A stretch of 64,000 nt of DNA from Adiantum capillus-veneris (Eukaryota; Streptophyta; Polypodiopsida; Polypodiales; Pteridaceae), in the NCBI GenBank assembly GCA_014529385.2, contig CM043970.1:40975279-41039278 (forward strand). The letters run 5' to 3'. Each line of letters starts with the position of its first letter. The first letter of the stretch is position 1. The notes under the pieces are model-generated. The model was not told the DNA's origin, did not search any database, and worked only from the letters and a program-made list of their open reading frames with translations. The translations under genes and the position numbers were made by a program. Below are positions 35,960 through 51,517 of this stretch, piece after piece.

Positions 35960-38674
35960 CAGTACACAAAAACAGCAAACGATGTTCCTATATATCAATG
36001 TTATAAATGTGGACGTTTAATGTTTTTTTCCCAGTTAGCTCTAAAAGGGCGTAAGTCGGCACTTGGGAGGTCTAGAAACAATGAGATACACGAAAACTAT
36101 CTTTGTACTTCATGCGGTCGTAGAAGGCAAGAACATTGTGCACTACTCACCCAATTGAATTCCATAGGATTTAACCTCCCCTTGGCTACAGTAGAGAAGC
36201 TAAATCATTTAGAAAGCCGCCTTGTAAGTCCTAGACTACCTTTCACCAAAATTAGGGAGCTTACATACGATGGTCAATTTGGCTTGCGAGGTAGCGTTGT
36301 TAATGTTTTGGCATCCTTGGGGAAAACACAACAAATATTGCCAAGGTTTATTCATGATGAAGCCTGGATAATAGTGGGCATTAAGAATCGTCTACAGTAC
36401 AATCATTGCTACCTTTCCAGCGTTGTTCAACCATTGCTTACAATGAAAGCCACTGCTCAACTATTGCAAACATCTTTATACAAGAACGAAAATATTACTC
36501 TGAACAACGAATGGGTAAGCCATTTCTATAGTCTCCATTGTCCTTTTCCTGATGATTTTGCCGACGACAATCAACCATCAGAAGAAGATGATCTAGCTAC
36601 AGATGTCATGCTCCATGGAATTGAATCATCACAACAAGTAGTGATCACAACGACAAAATATTCTTTGTAGCTCCTGCCGAGGGAAATAATCCTTTGAGTA
36701 TTTTCAAAGATGAATATTGTGAAGAACTTAGTTTCCCTACTATTTTCTATGGTGAGCCCCGTAAATACCATACACTTGCTAAGCATAAATACCAACACGT
36801 GGCCCAATGGGAGTTTATGAATAGTGATAGAAGGTTCTCACTAAATTTAGAGAATCTTTTTTTCAAAACAGTCAAAGTCATGACTCAAAAAATCTTGGGA
36901 TCCATTTGGATACGTATGTGCAAAGGCAAGCTAAACCAAAATACACTAGTGGCCGCACAGGTTGTTGGAGATACTAACATTGAGAAGGTCTTGTCTTCCC
37001 AACTTGGATATCGTGACTTCGAGGCATTGCGAACATCACCTGACTACAAAGAGAAATTAAAAAAAAACGCCTTTGCTATGATTAGACAACTTGGACCACC
37101 AACATTCTTCATCACATTTTCTGCCGCTGAGAAACGTTGGAAGCCCCTGATTACAACACTTGCTAAGCTCAACCCCATCACGCGTGCAAGCACACAGACA
37201 GAAGCATCATACATACGAGATTTGGTCCGAGCCAACCCTGTAACAACAGCCCGCTTTTACTTGAACCGATTTAACGGGATGAAGAAATTGCTAACCAAGG
37301 ATATGGGAAAACTCAAAGATTACTTTTTTGTAACTGAGTTTCAGAGCCGAGGTAGCCAGCATGATCATGGGCTCCTATGGATAGAAAATGCTCCCATATA
37401 TGGGAAAGATCCCAACGAAGATGCTGTGGATTTCATTGATAAGTACATAACAACTGACTCCATTCTCCTTCCTGTAGATTTACAAGAAATTCAAACACAC
37501 AAGCATAGGAAGACTTGCTTCAGAAAACACAAGGGATGCCGCTTTGACTTTCCTCGCTACCCAATGCCTTTTACTATGATTTTAGAACCCTACCATTCTC
37601 CAGATAACAATATGCAATACAAAAGAAAGAAACACAAACAAATCAAAGATTAATCTGCTACTACTAGATTATAAAGTGAATATTACATTCGAACAGTGGC
37701 TCCTATCTATGGACCTTCGATTTGACGATTACATCGAAGCTATATCATCCAGAATCTCATGCCCAACACTTCTGTTGAAAAGAAATATCAAAGATATCTA
37801 CAGAAATAACTTCAACCCAACCATTTCAAAGCTATGGGATGCGAATTCAGATATACAATACATTTTAAATGCACACGGAGCAGCTACCTATTGCACCTCA
37901 TACATAACAAAATTTGATAACACACTCATCAAAGCAATCAAAGAACAATTTGACTCTTGCATTGAAAACAATGCAACTACATACGATAGACTTCGAAAAA
38001 TAGGAAACACAATACTAAACACACAGCAAATAAGCTCACAACAAGCAGTATATATTGCACTTTCCCTACCTCTCTATAGCGCAATCCGAGAATTTATGTT
38101 CATAAACACAAACCCTCCCGACGAGAGAACAATGCTTCTCAAACGAAAACACCTCCTACAAAACATAGACCCGACCGGCACAAAAATCTTTTATGAGACA
38201 AGCATAGACAAATACTGTACACGTCCTGCCCAGCTCAATGCCGTATCATTGGCAGAATTTGCCTCGACATACAATACAACAAGCAACACATACAAAAAAC
38301 GTACCAAACCAAAGATTATACGATATGTCAAATATAATGCCACAAAAAATCCAGATAATTATTATAGAGAACAATATCTTTTATTTCTACCATGGATAAA
38401 TAATGAAACTCAACATCTAACAGATGGACTCACATGGAAAGATGTATACAGTCAAAATAAACCTACCATCGATACAAATGAATCCAAATATAACAAAACC
38501 ACAATACTAAAGGAGAACCTTAACACCAACTCACTAGCCACCAATTCACCGTCGATATCTACAACACTATCTAATATTTCCTCCCATATTCGTGTTGACA
38601 TCACAGAAGACCTAAATATCCAACACCACCAGCTGCATACACACACTATACCAACCATAAAAATACTACTGTAG
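35960..38674 (+). pseudogene. Helitron transposase, Rep part
   Basis: Starts with a zinc-finger-like CYKCGRL..LCTSCG. Then comes a DUF6570-like block (IGFNLPLATVEKL, RLVSPRLPF, 36020-36670). The N-terminal Helitron domain and HUH Rep (36694-37653) follow, with FFITFS near 37108, HDH at 37360-37368 and FIDKYI with the tyrosine at 37444. The linker (37676-38674) has YCTSYITK. Rep nicks and religates DNA during rolling-circle transposition. Frame changes lie near 36640 (to VAPAEGNNP in another frame) and 37630-37650, and a stop lies at 38672. Only one tyrosine is present in the last motif, where many Helitrons have two. Confidence 0.9.
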
Positions 38675-38689
38675 CCAAACGATATATAT

Positions 38690-40825
38690 TACAAGAGCAT
38701 TCTACTACTTAACACACAACAAAGGCTAATATTCGATGATATTATGCTAAGGAAACGTACATTTCCTACAGAACCAATCCATATTTTCCTGACTGGAGGT
38801 GCAGGCACAGGAAAAACTTTCACCCTCCTTTTGATTATCCAATGACTTCTACGTTTATACAACCATAGATCACATTCCAGCCCAACAACGACAAAAGCTT
38901 TGCTAATGGCATACACGGGCAAGGCTGCCTTTAACATTGGTGAAACCACTATCCACTCAGCCCTCCACTTGCCACTGCTCACATCATCTAACACTTTCCT
39001 ATCACCTGAGAAACTGAATGAGCTGCGACTGCTTTATCGTGACCTGCAGCTAGCCGTTTTCGATGAAGTCTCCTTGATTGGAACCAGCGTCTTCGCTATG
39101 GCAGACTCTCATCTGCGTGCAATAAAAAACAACTACGACCTTCCATTTGGTGGTGTTGACATTGTCTTATGTGGCGATCTTTGTCAAGCGAGTCCTGTGC
39201 GCGACTCTTGGATTTTCTCCAGAAAACATCAGTTGCTCGAAGCTATCTCACCCTCTTTCTGGCATGACCACATAAAGTCTTATGAGTTAACAAGCACCAT
39301 GAGACAAACTAACAAGACATTCATCGACATACTCAACAGGATACGCGTTTCAAAGCACACTAACGAAGACATTTTGTACCTCAATACACATTACATGCGC
39401 GCAGTACCTCATCCAGCCATCGTCTCCCACCTTTACTATGCAAACAAAGATAAAGACCTACACAACCAACATATTTTCAACACTACCATAGGGACACCAC
39501 TATTTATTGAAGCACAAGACACAAGGGCCAAAAATTGCAGCAAAATTATTCAAATACCAATAGATTCAAAATTGACACCAGGTCTTCACACAAAACTTCA
39601 CTTGAAACCAGGCCTAATTGTAGAACTTTGTGCAGGAAATATTGACATTCTAGATGGCCTAGTCAATCGAGCTGACGGTATATTCAAAGCAATAACACAA
39701 ACCTCCACGACACAAACCATCTGGATTCACTTTCAAACCACTAAAGTAGGCCAAAAAACTAGGTATGAAAACCAGCAACTATACATTGCATCAATAGATA
39801 GGCAATGGACACCAATCCAAAAAATAACACGTGAGTTTCAAATAGGAAAGAACTTCCTGAACACTATTACAAGAACACAATTCCCAATTCAACCTGCAGC
39901 TGCTAGAACCATACACCGTGCACAAGGCTTGACGCTAGACACCTTGGCTTTCGATCCAACCAGCATTCGATGTCACGGCCTTGTGTACATTGCCCTCTCC
40001 CACGTAAGGGATCCCAACAACCTTTACCTCTTAGCAAAATTAACTTCCAACCATATTAAAGTAGACCAAACAGTTCTAACTGAGTTACACCGCCTCAAAA
40101 CACATGCCACTTGGCAACCTACACAGCTTAACCTCCACTCTTTGCCCAGCAGTCACTTGATAATACAATCTCTTAACATTGTGTCCCTAAAGAAACACTA
40201 CAACAACCTTATTCATGATAATAGCTTAATGGCCTCCCACATTCTTTGTCTCCAAGAAACAAAACTACGACATCCCAAAACAGTGGCCATAAACAGTTAC
40301 ACACACACACACACTCAAACAACTGGCCCCATGGGAGTATCCCTCTTCACATCAAACAAAAACATACATCTACAACACCACAACATCATTTCCACGAACG
40401 AAATAGAATGTATTACAACACTCCTCAACACGCCACATAATCCACCAATAACCCTGATAACATTATACCACAGACCCTCAACTCCACTTCCTTTGCTCCT
40501 GCAAACATTGACCACACTACTCACACCTCACCTCCAACACACCCCTACCATTTTACTCGGTGACTTCAACATCAATGCTAAATACCAAACACCTGAATAC
40601 CTTGCACTTTCTAACCTTCTCTCCACACACAACATGACACAACATATAACCCAAAACACAACAATCTACGATTCAACTTTGGATCACATTTGGACTACAA
40701 ATTCCTTCGCTAACATAACAACATGCACTAACTTTTCGTTCTGGTCAGACCACTCCATTATTTACTTACTACTCCCACTAAACTCCAAAAACACATTCCA
40801 ATCCTCCCCTCCTCCTACATCCTAA
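38690..40825 (+). pseudogene. Helitron PIF1-type helicase fused to an AP-endonuclease-like domain
   Basis: Walker A GGAGTGKT lies at 38795-38818, then an in-frame TGA at 38843. The frame is then open to 40825: AYTGKAAF, VFDEVSLIG (Walker B), LCGDLCQASPV, RAQGLTLD and YIALSHVRD are SF1/PIF1 helicase motifs. From about 40140 a second domain follows: SLNIVSLKKH, CLQETKL (40252-40266), LLGDFNI (about 40557), LDHIW and WSDHSII. These are the ordered catalytic motifs of the endonuclease/exonuclease/phosphatase (AP endonuclease) fold. The fusion is typical of Helentrons. Apart from the single TGA, the helicase-endonuclease part is intact. Confidence 0.93.
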
Positions 40826-40980
40826 AATCACCTCCACAAATCCTTCGATTGGCAGGCCTCCGTGATCCTTCACCTTGTTCCCTTTCTCTCAAGCCCAAGG
40901 GATCTTTCAATATTCCCCTTAATGAAAACGGGGTACCACCTTACTTACTCGTTAGTAGCTTGTAATAAGAGTATATCTTT

Positions 40981-41070
40981 TGGCCTACCCCAAAGGGGAA
41001 GGCATGAGTGATGCCTTCCCTTTTTCATTAGTTCCCTTTTTCTTTAGGAAAAAGGGAAAGTTATTTTAAA
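40981..41070 (+). mobile_element. Helitron 3' palindromic region
   Basis: GGAAGGCAT-GAGTG-ATGCCTTCC forms a perfect 9-bp stem near 41000-41022. It is followed by CCCTTTTT..AAAAAGGG. The order is shared with 27003-27110 and with inverted 3535-3612, which supports this as the element's conserved end. Confidence 0.7.
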
Positions 41071-43610
<2,540 letters not shown>

Positions 43611-43622
43611 ACGCTATGATAC
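43611..43622 (-). promoter_or_regulatory. Probable Ty1/copia primer-binding site (minus)
   Basis: The reverse complement reads TGGTATCATAGC, one base from the usual copia PBS (TGGTATCAGAGC, complementary to initiator tRNA-Met). Any LTR would lie at higher coordinates, containing the GA tract at 43755. Confidence 0.6.
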
Positions 43623-43750
43623 CATTGTTACATGCGGTAACCCTGTTGAATAATCCTAATATTGTAGATGTCGCGATAATGATAGAGAACATGAGAAGTG
43701 TGCATAAATGTGCTATGATGCATGTGCAACAATAGATTAATAGCAGAAAA

Positions 43751-44515
<765 letters not shown>

Positions 44516-44608
<93 letters not shown>

Positions 44609-44630
44609 AGAAGAAGAAGAAGAAGAAGAA
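44516..44630. repeat. (GA)n-(GAA)n compound microsatellite
   Basis: GA tract of about 89 bp passing into about nine GAA units. Confidence 0.97.
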
Positions 44631-44999
44631 AATTTTAACGTCGTAGGAAACTATCCCATAAGATCTTAAAGATCTATCTGACGAGCAGAGTTTAACTCAA
44701 GACCTGTTATTTCAATGGGGGCTAGAAGTGCTTATATACTCCCCTAAGCAAATTGCCCTACCCAAGACTTTGAAAAATAAGTAAATTAAATACCCAAAGT
44801 CAAAGTAAATATTGGGATCACATTGGGCCATTCACTTGAGATGCTATAGCTTTAACATCCTCTTTGTAGCTCATAGAGGACATATGTAGGAAGACCAACT
44901 CAATGAAGAAGCTACCATGGACATCCCAATAGAGGATCCTTCCATTAGATATGCCTCAATCAGTGCAACCACCAACTTTGTACCTTTGAAGAATGCCAT
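44631..44999. other. Unassigned
   Basis: No gene. Possibly more of the minus-strand copia relic. Confidence 0.3.
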
Positions 45000-46600
45000 C
45001 CCAAGTACTAGTTGCCTCACAGAAAGTTAAATTGTAGAACAAACTACGTCCAAGAATCCCCATTTGTGAATTGTGAATACATCAGATCTAAACTTTCCTA
45101 GATAGTGAACTTTGAAACACATCCTATCTATAATCCAGCTAACAACAATGGATTTGCGTGCACATCCAAAGTGTTTTTCTATGTCGCATTGGTTCCTTGC
45201 CAGATGCATGTGCCTTATCCATGGGTGAAGCACTGCTAACTTGAACTCTAAGACATGGGTCCAAGTCATTTGAAAAGAGCTCCTTGTGCCCCTCTTTTTT
45301 TCTCACAAGCCTCTCTCTCTGGTTGAAGCAAGTTGTGGCAAAAATGGCCACCTGATTAGAAGGTTATAGCCCTTGCCAACGTAGTCTCTACCACACTAGT
45401 AGACTCTTTTGAGTCCTTCCCAGAATTACTGTCGTTGACGTCCTCATCAAGCTTGCCTTTGTCCTTTGTCCTTTGTCATCGCATTGGTTCCTTGCCAGAT
45501 GCATGTGCCTTGAACTCCGACCCATGGGTGAAACACTGCTAACTTGAATCCTTAAGACATGTGTCCGAATCATTTGAAAAGAGCTCCTTTTTTCCCTCTT
45601 TTTTTTTCCTAACAAGCCTCCTTTGGTTGAAGCAAGTTGTGCCAAAAAAAACGGCCACCTGACTAGAAGGTTATAGCCCTTGCCAGTGTAGTCTCTACCA
45701 CACTAGTAGACTCTTTTGAGTCCTTTCTAGAATCACTATCATTGATTTCCTCATCATGCTTGCCTTTATCCTTTGTCCTTTGTCGATCTTTTGCCTTTGC
45801 CTTTGGATTTACAATGCCGAGACAAATGACTACACTTTTTGGAATCTGAAGCAGCATGTGCTTCACCACCTTTGTCAGAAACTCAAACTTTGCCTTGAGT
45901 GATTAACACGGCTTCCTCCTCAATGAGAAAAGAGATGAGTTCATCAAGTTCCAGCTTTTCCTTTGTGATTTGCAAGCATAGTGTGCTACACACTGTTTCA
46001 TACTCCTCAAGCAATTTTGTGAGTACCAAAGTAGCTAACTAAGTACTAGTCAATAAATTTTTTATAGTTAATAGTTGATCAGGAATAAACTTTACCTTCA
46101 TTAGAAAAGACTACATGGAACTTCTAGTTTCAAAATAATTGTCCAAGGAGGGTGACTGCTCGCATCGTAGAATCTTGATCAAACATTCCGACGAGCTTGA
46201 ACCGCAATGCATTGATAGTCTTCAAGTTTATATGGCTAGAGAAATTTCGTTGGTGAGAGACTTTGCAATGGTTGACATCACCTTCACATTGCTTGCATCC
46301 CAATCAACACATGATTTGAGGTGCTCCTCATCGTGACGATGGGTGTTTCGATTGATGATGTACGCCTCCAAGCCCTCGACAATATCCCATTATCCTTTAC
46401 GTGAAAACCAAAATCGCATGATCAAGTGCCAATGACTATAGTTATCCCTGTTCAATTTGTCACTGGTGATCGAGCAAGTGGAGACCATTTTGCGGGCAAA
46501 AGGCCTAGAAGAGTTGAAATTCCTCCTTGCACTCCCAAAAAGGACCCCAAGCCGCTCCAAAAACTCCTCGTTGCCTTTACAAGCCGCTTTCACACTTTAG
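45000..46600 (-). pseudogene. Ty1/copia gag relic (minus)
   Basis: On the minus strand near 46400-46510 is SDKLNRDNYSHWHLIMRFWF, the start of a UBN2/copia gag protein. Lower, in broken frames, come DWDASNVKVMSTIA and near 45830 a degenerate zinc knuckle (KKCSHLSRHC) with the first Cys lost. Gag forms the particle that packages the element's RNA. Many stops follow. A matching PBS lies at 47083-47094. No protease, integrase or RT was seen below 45000. Confidence 0.8.
45183..45785 (-). repeat. ~296-bp tandem duplication inside the copia gag relic
   Basis: CGCATTGGTTCCTTGCCAGA starts near 45184 and again near 45480. The copies share the whole unit down to CTTTGTCCTTTGTC with modest divergence. 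Confidence 0.88.
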
Positions 46601-47082
46601 AGTTTCGAAACTCATCCCCAAGCTCCATAAAAGAGCTATGTACTAGTAGAGCACGCCACTGTTGTTTCAAGCAAGCTTCAAGAGACTTGATGAGTACTTT
46701 CACTATCCTCCAAATTCTTCAAAACAATGCCAAGACATAGTTTTAAAATACTGCTAGCAAGGGGATGAGAAGAGGCGTGTGAAAACAAGGGTGTCTCAAG
46801 ACGTTTTCGATTCTGCCATCAAGCAGCACTAGCGTGTGTGTTTTAAAATTCAAGGCCTTTGGATGATGCCACTATCGGCAATCAGCGTGAGCGTTTATAA
46901 CGCAAGGCCTTTGGAATCTGGATGATGCCACTGTTGGGGAAGAGCCTCTTCTTTGTTAGCGTTTCAAAATGCTAGCAGTAGAGCAACGGTTGGCAACAAG
47001 TCACAAAAACGCCACAATAATGGAAATGTCAAGAGTAAGTAATCCTTCGGTCTCCTCAATGGGTGCAATTCTATACGCTAGA

Positions 47083-47094
47083 GCTCTGATACCA
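47083..47094 (-). promoter_or_regulatory. Ty1/copia primer-binding site (minus)
   Basis: The reverse complement is exactly TGGTATCAGAGC. It lies about 500 bp upstream (minus sense) of the gag relic and just inside a putative LTR that carries a GA tract. Confidence 0.8.
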
Positions 47095-47140
47095 TGTCAA
47101 AGTTGATGATGAGGAAGCATATAGCCAAGAAAGAGAATGC

Positions 47141-47142
<2 letters not shown>

Positions 47143-47234
<92 letters not shown>
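47143..47234. repeat. (GA)n microsatellite
   Basis: Perfect GA tract of about 92 bp, in the probable LTR of the minus-strand copia relic. Confidence 0.97.
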
Positions 47235-47238
<4 letters not shown>

Positions 47239-47469
47239 TGAACCAACCAATTGTGCAATAATTTATTGATTGTACAATGGGGTAGCCCACTTAAAAGTGG
47301 CCTAGACAAGATGCATGAAACATGCAAGGGGAAGGGGGGTGGTGGAGGCTACATGCATGGCATGTGCATGGGCATGCAAGAAAGGATCAGTTGAGAATGA
47401 ATTGGAGCAAGTTGGGCATGGGAAGCAAGGCTTCCTAATGCACCAAGCAAGGAAACACAAGGAGCTATG

Positions 47470-47582
47470 GCCGCAGGAAGGGCGGCTTACACAAAGGAGG
47501 ATGAAATCTTCGAGAGAGGATTGCTTAGCAAGGCCGCAGGAAGGGAGGCTTACACAAGAGAGGATTGCTTAGCAAGGCCGGC
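47470..47582 (+). repeat. Short tandem repeat
   Basis: GGCCGCAGGAAGGG, CTTACACAA and GAGAGGATTGCTTAGCAA occur twice in succession, the first unit holding an extra insert. Confidence 0.85.
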
Positions 47583-48558
47583 AGCAAGCAATATCATAGA
47601 GTGATGCAAAACATCAAAGAACGTAGAAAATGCAAGCTTGAATTTGGAGCTAGTAGAAAGTGACCTACCACGAGCCAAAGAAGTCATTCCAAAGCCGAGG
47701 AAGCTCATTCACAGGCCATGCAACCGACAAGGCACGTCGACACGCGTATTTAATTCGTTTCAAAAAAATCAATTATACGAGAATTTTAGGTCGGATGGAG
47801 ATTATCAAAGTTATGCATCCTTTGCAAGGTAGTTCGGCATCGCAATTAACTTCGGCAAGGGCTTGAGCTTAGAGTCTCAAGGTTACAAGCCAAGGGAATT
47901 CGGTCAAAGAGTGAGTGCTTGGAGAATTCGTAGTGCTCCAATAGAGGAGGTATGTGCAAATGTGTGCATCATGTTGAAGGCACAACACATTGAAGGCTAT
48001 GAACAAGGTTGGGGGTTAGTAAATCTCTTTATTTTTAACTCGATTTCAATCTTGTTTTGCAACAAAACAAACCACGCTTTCTGCCCTTAGCAGGACTATT
48101 TGTACAAGATATATACCGACATTTCCAAGGCATAGTCATGTTTCTTAACTTCTGTTAGCATAAAAGCAAGGCATGTGATCATGTTTGTGTAAGGCTTGTG
48201 CATTAAGTGGCCGCTCAATTTTATTTAAATTTAGCCACATTCAAACCTCATCTCGAACATGCCAGTAAAGATTCCAAATTCCATCTCTATAACCGATGCA
48301 TCGTCCTCTATGTGCTATCAAGGGGTTTTCCATTGTGGGCAAGCATGCCAAGGGATTAGTAAGCAAGGTATTGTTACCATATACATGTGGCAGTGATGTG
48401 TGTGAACACACTTAGGACTGCTAGGGTATTTTTTTCCTCACTAGTAAGTCCCCCCCCCGGGCCGTGTATTGTATATACGCCCATCACTCTAGGGCTAACT
48501 CATCTTTCATTGCACACTAAGTAATACTACTCTCTGTTGTGTTCCTATTTCCAACAAT
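47583..48558. other. Unassigned; includes probable copia LTR (plus)
   Basis: The last few hundred bases lead into the PBS at 48559. A TATATAC string near 48473 and a terminal CCAACA at 48551-48556 fit an LTR, but its start cannot be fixed because no second LTR copy is present. Confidence 0.4.
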
Positions 48559-48570
48559 TGGTATCAGAGT
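48559..48570 (+). promoter_or_regulatory. Ty1/copia primer-binding site (plus)
   Basis: TGGTATCAGAGT, a near-exact copia PBS, two bases after an LTR-like CA end. Confidence 0.85.
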
Positions 48571-48910
48571 AGGTTGTGTCCTACCGAGCTTAGTCGTCAT
48601 TTAACGGTTGCCAACACATGCCTGATCACTTTCTTAGATTTCAGTGAGCTTTGGTGAGAGTCATACGTGTTTCGAGCTCACGTCTGCTCACTTTCTATCT
48701 GCTCAGATTTTCCATTCGAGCTCATTTGGGCTTTCGTTTCCACTATAGGCAGTATTGTATAAGCAAGTTTGTCATTTTGTGCAATTTTTTTGTCAGTGCC
48801 ATTTTCTGCAAAATAGGTCCTTACAGCCTTCTACGGGTTGTGCTATATAGCATGTGCTCGCTTTGTTTCTCCACTTTTCGAAAAAAATTACTTAGGTGCA
48901 GGCATTCGCC

Positions 48911-50690
48911 ATGGCCGACAACAATACAGATGTATTCAAGATGTTTGCTGTTGAGGATAAATTGGATGGGACAATTACCCGATGTGGGCGTACATGATCA
49001 ACATGTTCTTGTGTTAAAGAGCCCGTGGATTGTTGTGCAAGGCATTGATGTATTTCGTGGTTCTATGAAAATAGGCGATGTTGAGGATGTTGCAGGTTTT
49101 GATGGCATAATTGCTACTGCTAGAGCTGTTTTGCCTACAGTTGAGCATGCTCGTTGTGCATGCTCATGCATTATCTATGAAGTGCACTATTACTCCTCAC
49201 ATTCTTTTAGCTAAATCTGCAAAATAAGCTTGGGATATTATGGCTGGTCTGCAAGTTGCAATAAGGCTAAATAGCAGTGCTGCGTAAAGAGGTAGAGTCA
49301 AAGATTATGCATGGGGAAGATCAAATGGACACTTTCCTATTGGTATCAAGGATATTAATGAGCAACTTTTTTTGTAGGCGAAGTTATTTATGACAGTTTC
49401 CTTGTGCAAACTATTCTTAATGCTTTGCCAGATTCTTACCAAACTTTTGCTAGTACTTGGAGACTTATGATCCAAGGAAATCCAAAAGTTATCAACTTTG
49501 ATGCATTATGCACATTGTTGTTGCAATAGTCACTTTCAAGAAAAAATAGGGCTAAACAACGTGCAGTTGAACAGGCTTTTATTGTTGCTAATCGAAGGAG
49601 AAGTGGTAACAACAATATAGCCACTTCTCATGGTTCTTTGGCGAGTGCAAAATCACATGTTTCCAATGCTTCTGCTGGCAACACTTTTCTGGGAAGATGC
49701 ATTGCCATTATTGTAAAGCTAATGATCATTTGATCAAGCAGTGTCCAAAATTGAAGGCAAAAGAGGCTAAGAAGAAAGAGGCTTGTTTCACTATAAGTGC
49801 AACAGTTGTAGAGTTTTTTTGTGAAAGGAGATTGTGATGCTGATGTAGATGCAGATTGGGATTTTAGTATAGAGTGCACTTATGATTCTTCTGTCCATGA
49901 TGCATGTATGTCAATTGCTATAGATGCTCATGTGTGATACTTTGACAGTGGTGCTACAAAGCACATTACCTCTCATCGTGACCGATTTACCTCTCTCAAA
50001 GATGTCCCTCACAAGAATACAATCACTTGTGCAAACAATGTCTCTTATCCGGTCAAGGGAGTTAGTAAGATTGTGATGACTACTGTAAATGTTAGTTCTT
50101 TCACACTTGTTGATGCATGGTATGTACTTAGGGGGATAAAAAAGAATCTTTTGTCTATATCTACACTTGCTAGACTTGGTCTTGTTGTCAAATTTGTGGG
50201 TGATATATGTACAATTCATGATCTTAGTTTTAATAATGAAATTGTTGCATCTGGCATTTAATGTCATTGGCTATATAACCTCACTTTGTATGACAAGTGT
50301 AGGCAAAATTTTGCAAATGCAATTGTGGATTCAAAGGCTGTTTCAGATGAAAAACTTTGGCATGCACGTTTTGTGCATCTAAATTTTGCTAGTTTGCTGC
50401 GTTTACAAAAATCTGATATGGTTGCTTCTTTGCCGCCTCTTGAAACACCTGTGAAGCATGTTTTTGAAGGATGTATTTTGGGTAAGATGCAATGTTTGGA
50501 ATTTCCAAAAAATAGTTCAGTAAGGGCTACATGTAGGTTGCAGCTTGTGCATAATGATGTTTGTCGGTTCATGCAAACTCCGTCTTGTACATCTATCTTT
50601 ACTTCATGACTTTCATTGATGATTACTCTAGGCATGCATGGGTGTATCTGCTTAAGTCAATGTCCAAAATGTTCATGTGCTTCAAGCATC
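48911..50690 (+). pseudogene. Ty1/copia gag-protease-integrase relic
   Basis: The gag start MADNNTDVF lies at 48911, with KLDG then NYPMWAYMINMF across a frameshift. The CCHC zinc knuckle CHYCKANDHLIKQC is near 49702. The protease motif YFDSGATKHIT is near 49940, where the usual Trp before it is a TGA stop. The GAG-pre-integrase block LWHARFVHLNF with EGCILGKMQC is at 50360-50500. The start of integrase (LVHNDVC, FMTFIDDYSRHAWVYLLK) is at 50540-50660. The product would be the copia polyprotein. It breaks off around 50690 before the integrase core is complete; no reverse transcriptase or RNase H follows. Several stops and frameshifts. Confidence 0.92.
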
Positions 50691-51517
50691 CATGCGACAC
50701 AAGGCTCTACCCAAAGGAAAGTAGTCACAACGAAGAGAAAAAAAAATCCAATACAAGTTGACAGTGCTACAACCTCCAAATGGATACCTCGTCTTCTACT
50801 ACAAAAGCAAGGCTTTTACAATAGTAATCATCAGATGTGGATGCCAAAGCCTAGTGTTCATCAAGTCATCGAACAAAAGAAGCAAATGCAAAGGAAGATC
50901 ACACAGAGACCACAAACAAGGTGGGTTCCAAAATCCCTATTGGAAACTCAATCACAAAGAACCCACACACATCTACAACTGATTCACATGGGAGATGAAG
51001 CAAAGGCTCGATCAGTCTCTACTACAATTGTAGTTCGTGTTACACAAAGGAGTATAGACATTGTGCAAACAAATCAAGAGGAGCAGAAGTATGCCAACCT
51101 ACTCGAAAAAATGGTGGCATTCAAAGACCAAAACTAGGAGAGGCCTAAATCTCAAGGACCTATGGAATTGGGTTTATGGATTTGAAGAATGGCCTACAAC
51201 GATAACCAATGACAAATTCAGCAAGGGAGCTATCAACAAAAATCAGAAATAGCTCACATAGTGCTTCAAAATTGGTGAACTTTTGCAAAGGACTCACATT
51301 GCGATGGAACCAAAGGCAAAGTCCACCATCAAGTCCACAACCCAAAGAAGTTCAGTTTCCACAAAAGCAGGAAACACCAAAGCAACTTCATGGCCAAAAG
51401 TGGCCACTAAAACGAAGAAAGCATAACGAGATACAAAGTTACCTCAACAATCGAAGACCGACATACACATCAAGAAGAACACAACATGTATGAATCACTC
51501 AAGGAAGGGAGGGGCGT
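50691..51517 (+). other. Probable retroelement-derived sequence, unassigned
   Basis: An open frame at 50616-51137 holds TTSKWIPRLLLQKQGFYN and TRWVPKSLLETQ-like phrases that recall linker regions of copia proteins, but no catalytic motif. It abuts the left LTR of the next element. Confidence 0.4.

Larger units (their letters stand above)
31222..41070 (+). mobile_element. Large decayed Helitron/Helentron carrying RPA, Rep, helicase and endonuclease
   Basis: All coding relics lie on the plus strand in the order RPA-like gene and two partial duplicates, an unknown ORF, a DUF6570-like segment, HUH Rep, PIF1-type helicase, AP-endonuclease-like domain, and finally a palindromic 3' region at 40981-41070. 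Helitrons transpose by rolling-circle replication through the Rep tyrosine. The 3' palindrome is not followed by a clear CTRR, so the end resembles Helentron/Helitron2 more than canonical Helitron. The 5' end is not fixed; an imperfect TGGTGG..CCACCA palindrome lies near 30857-30885. Two frameshifts and two stops show that it is not active. Confidence 0.82.
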
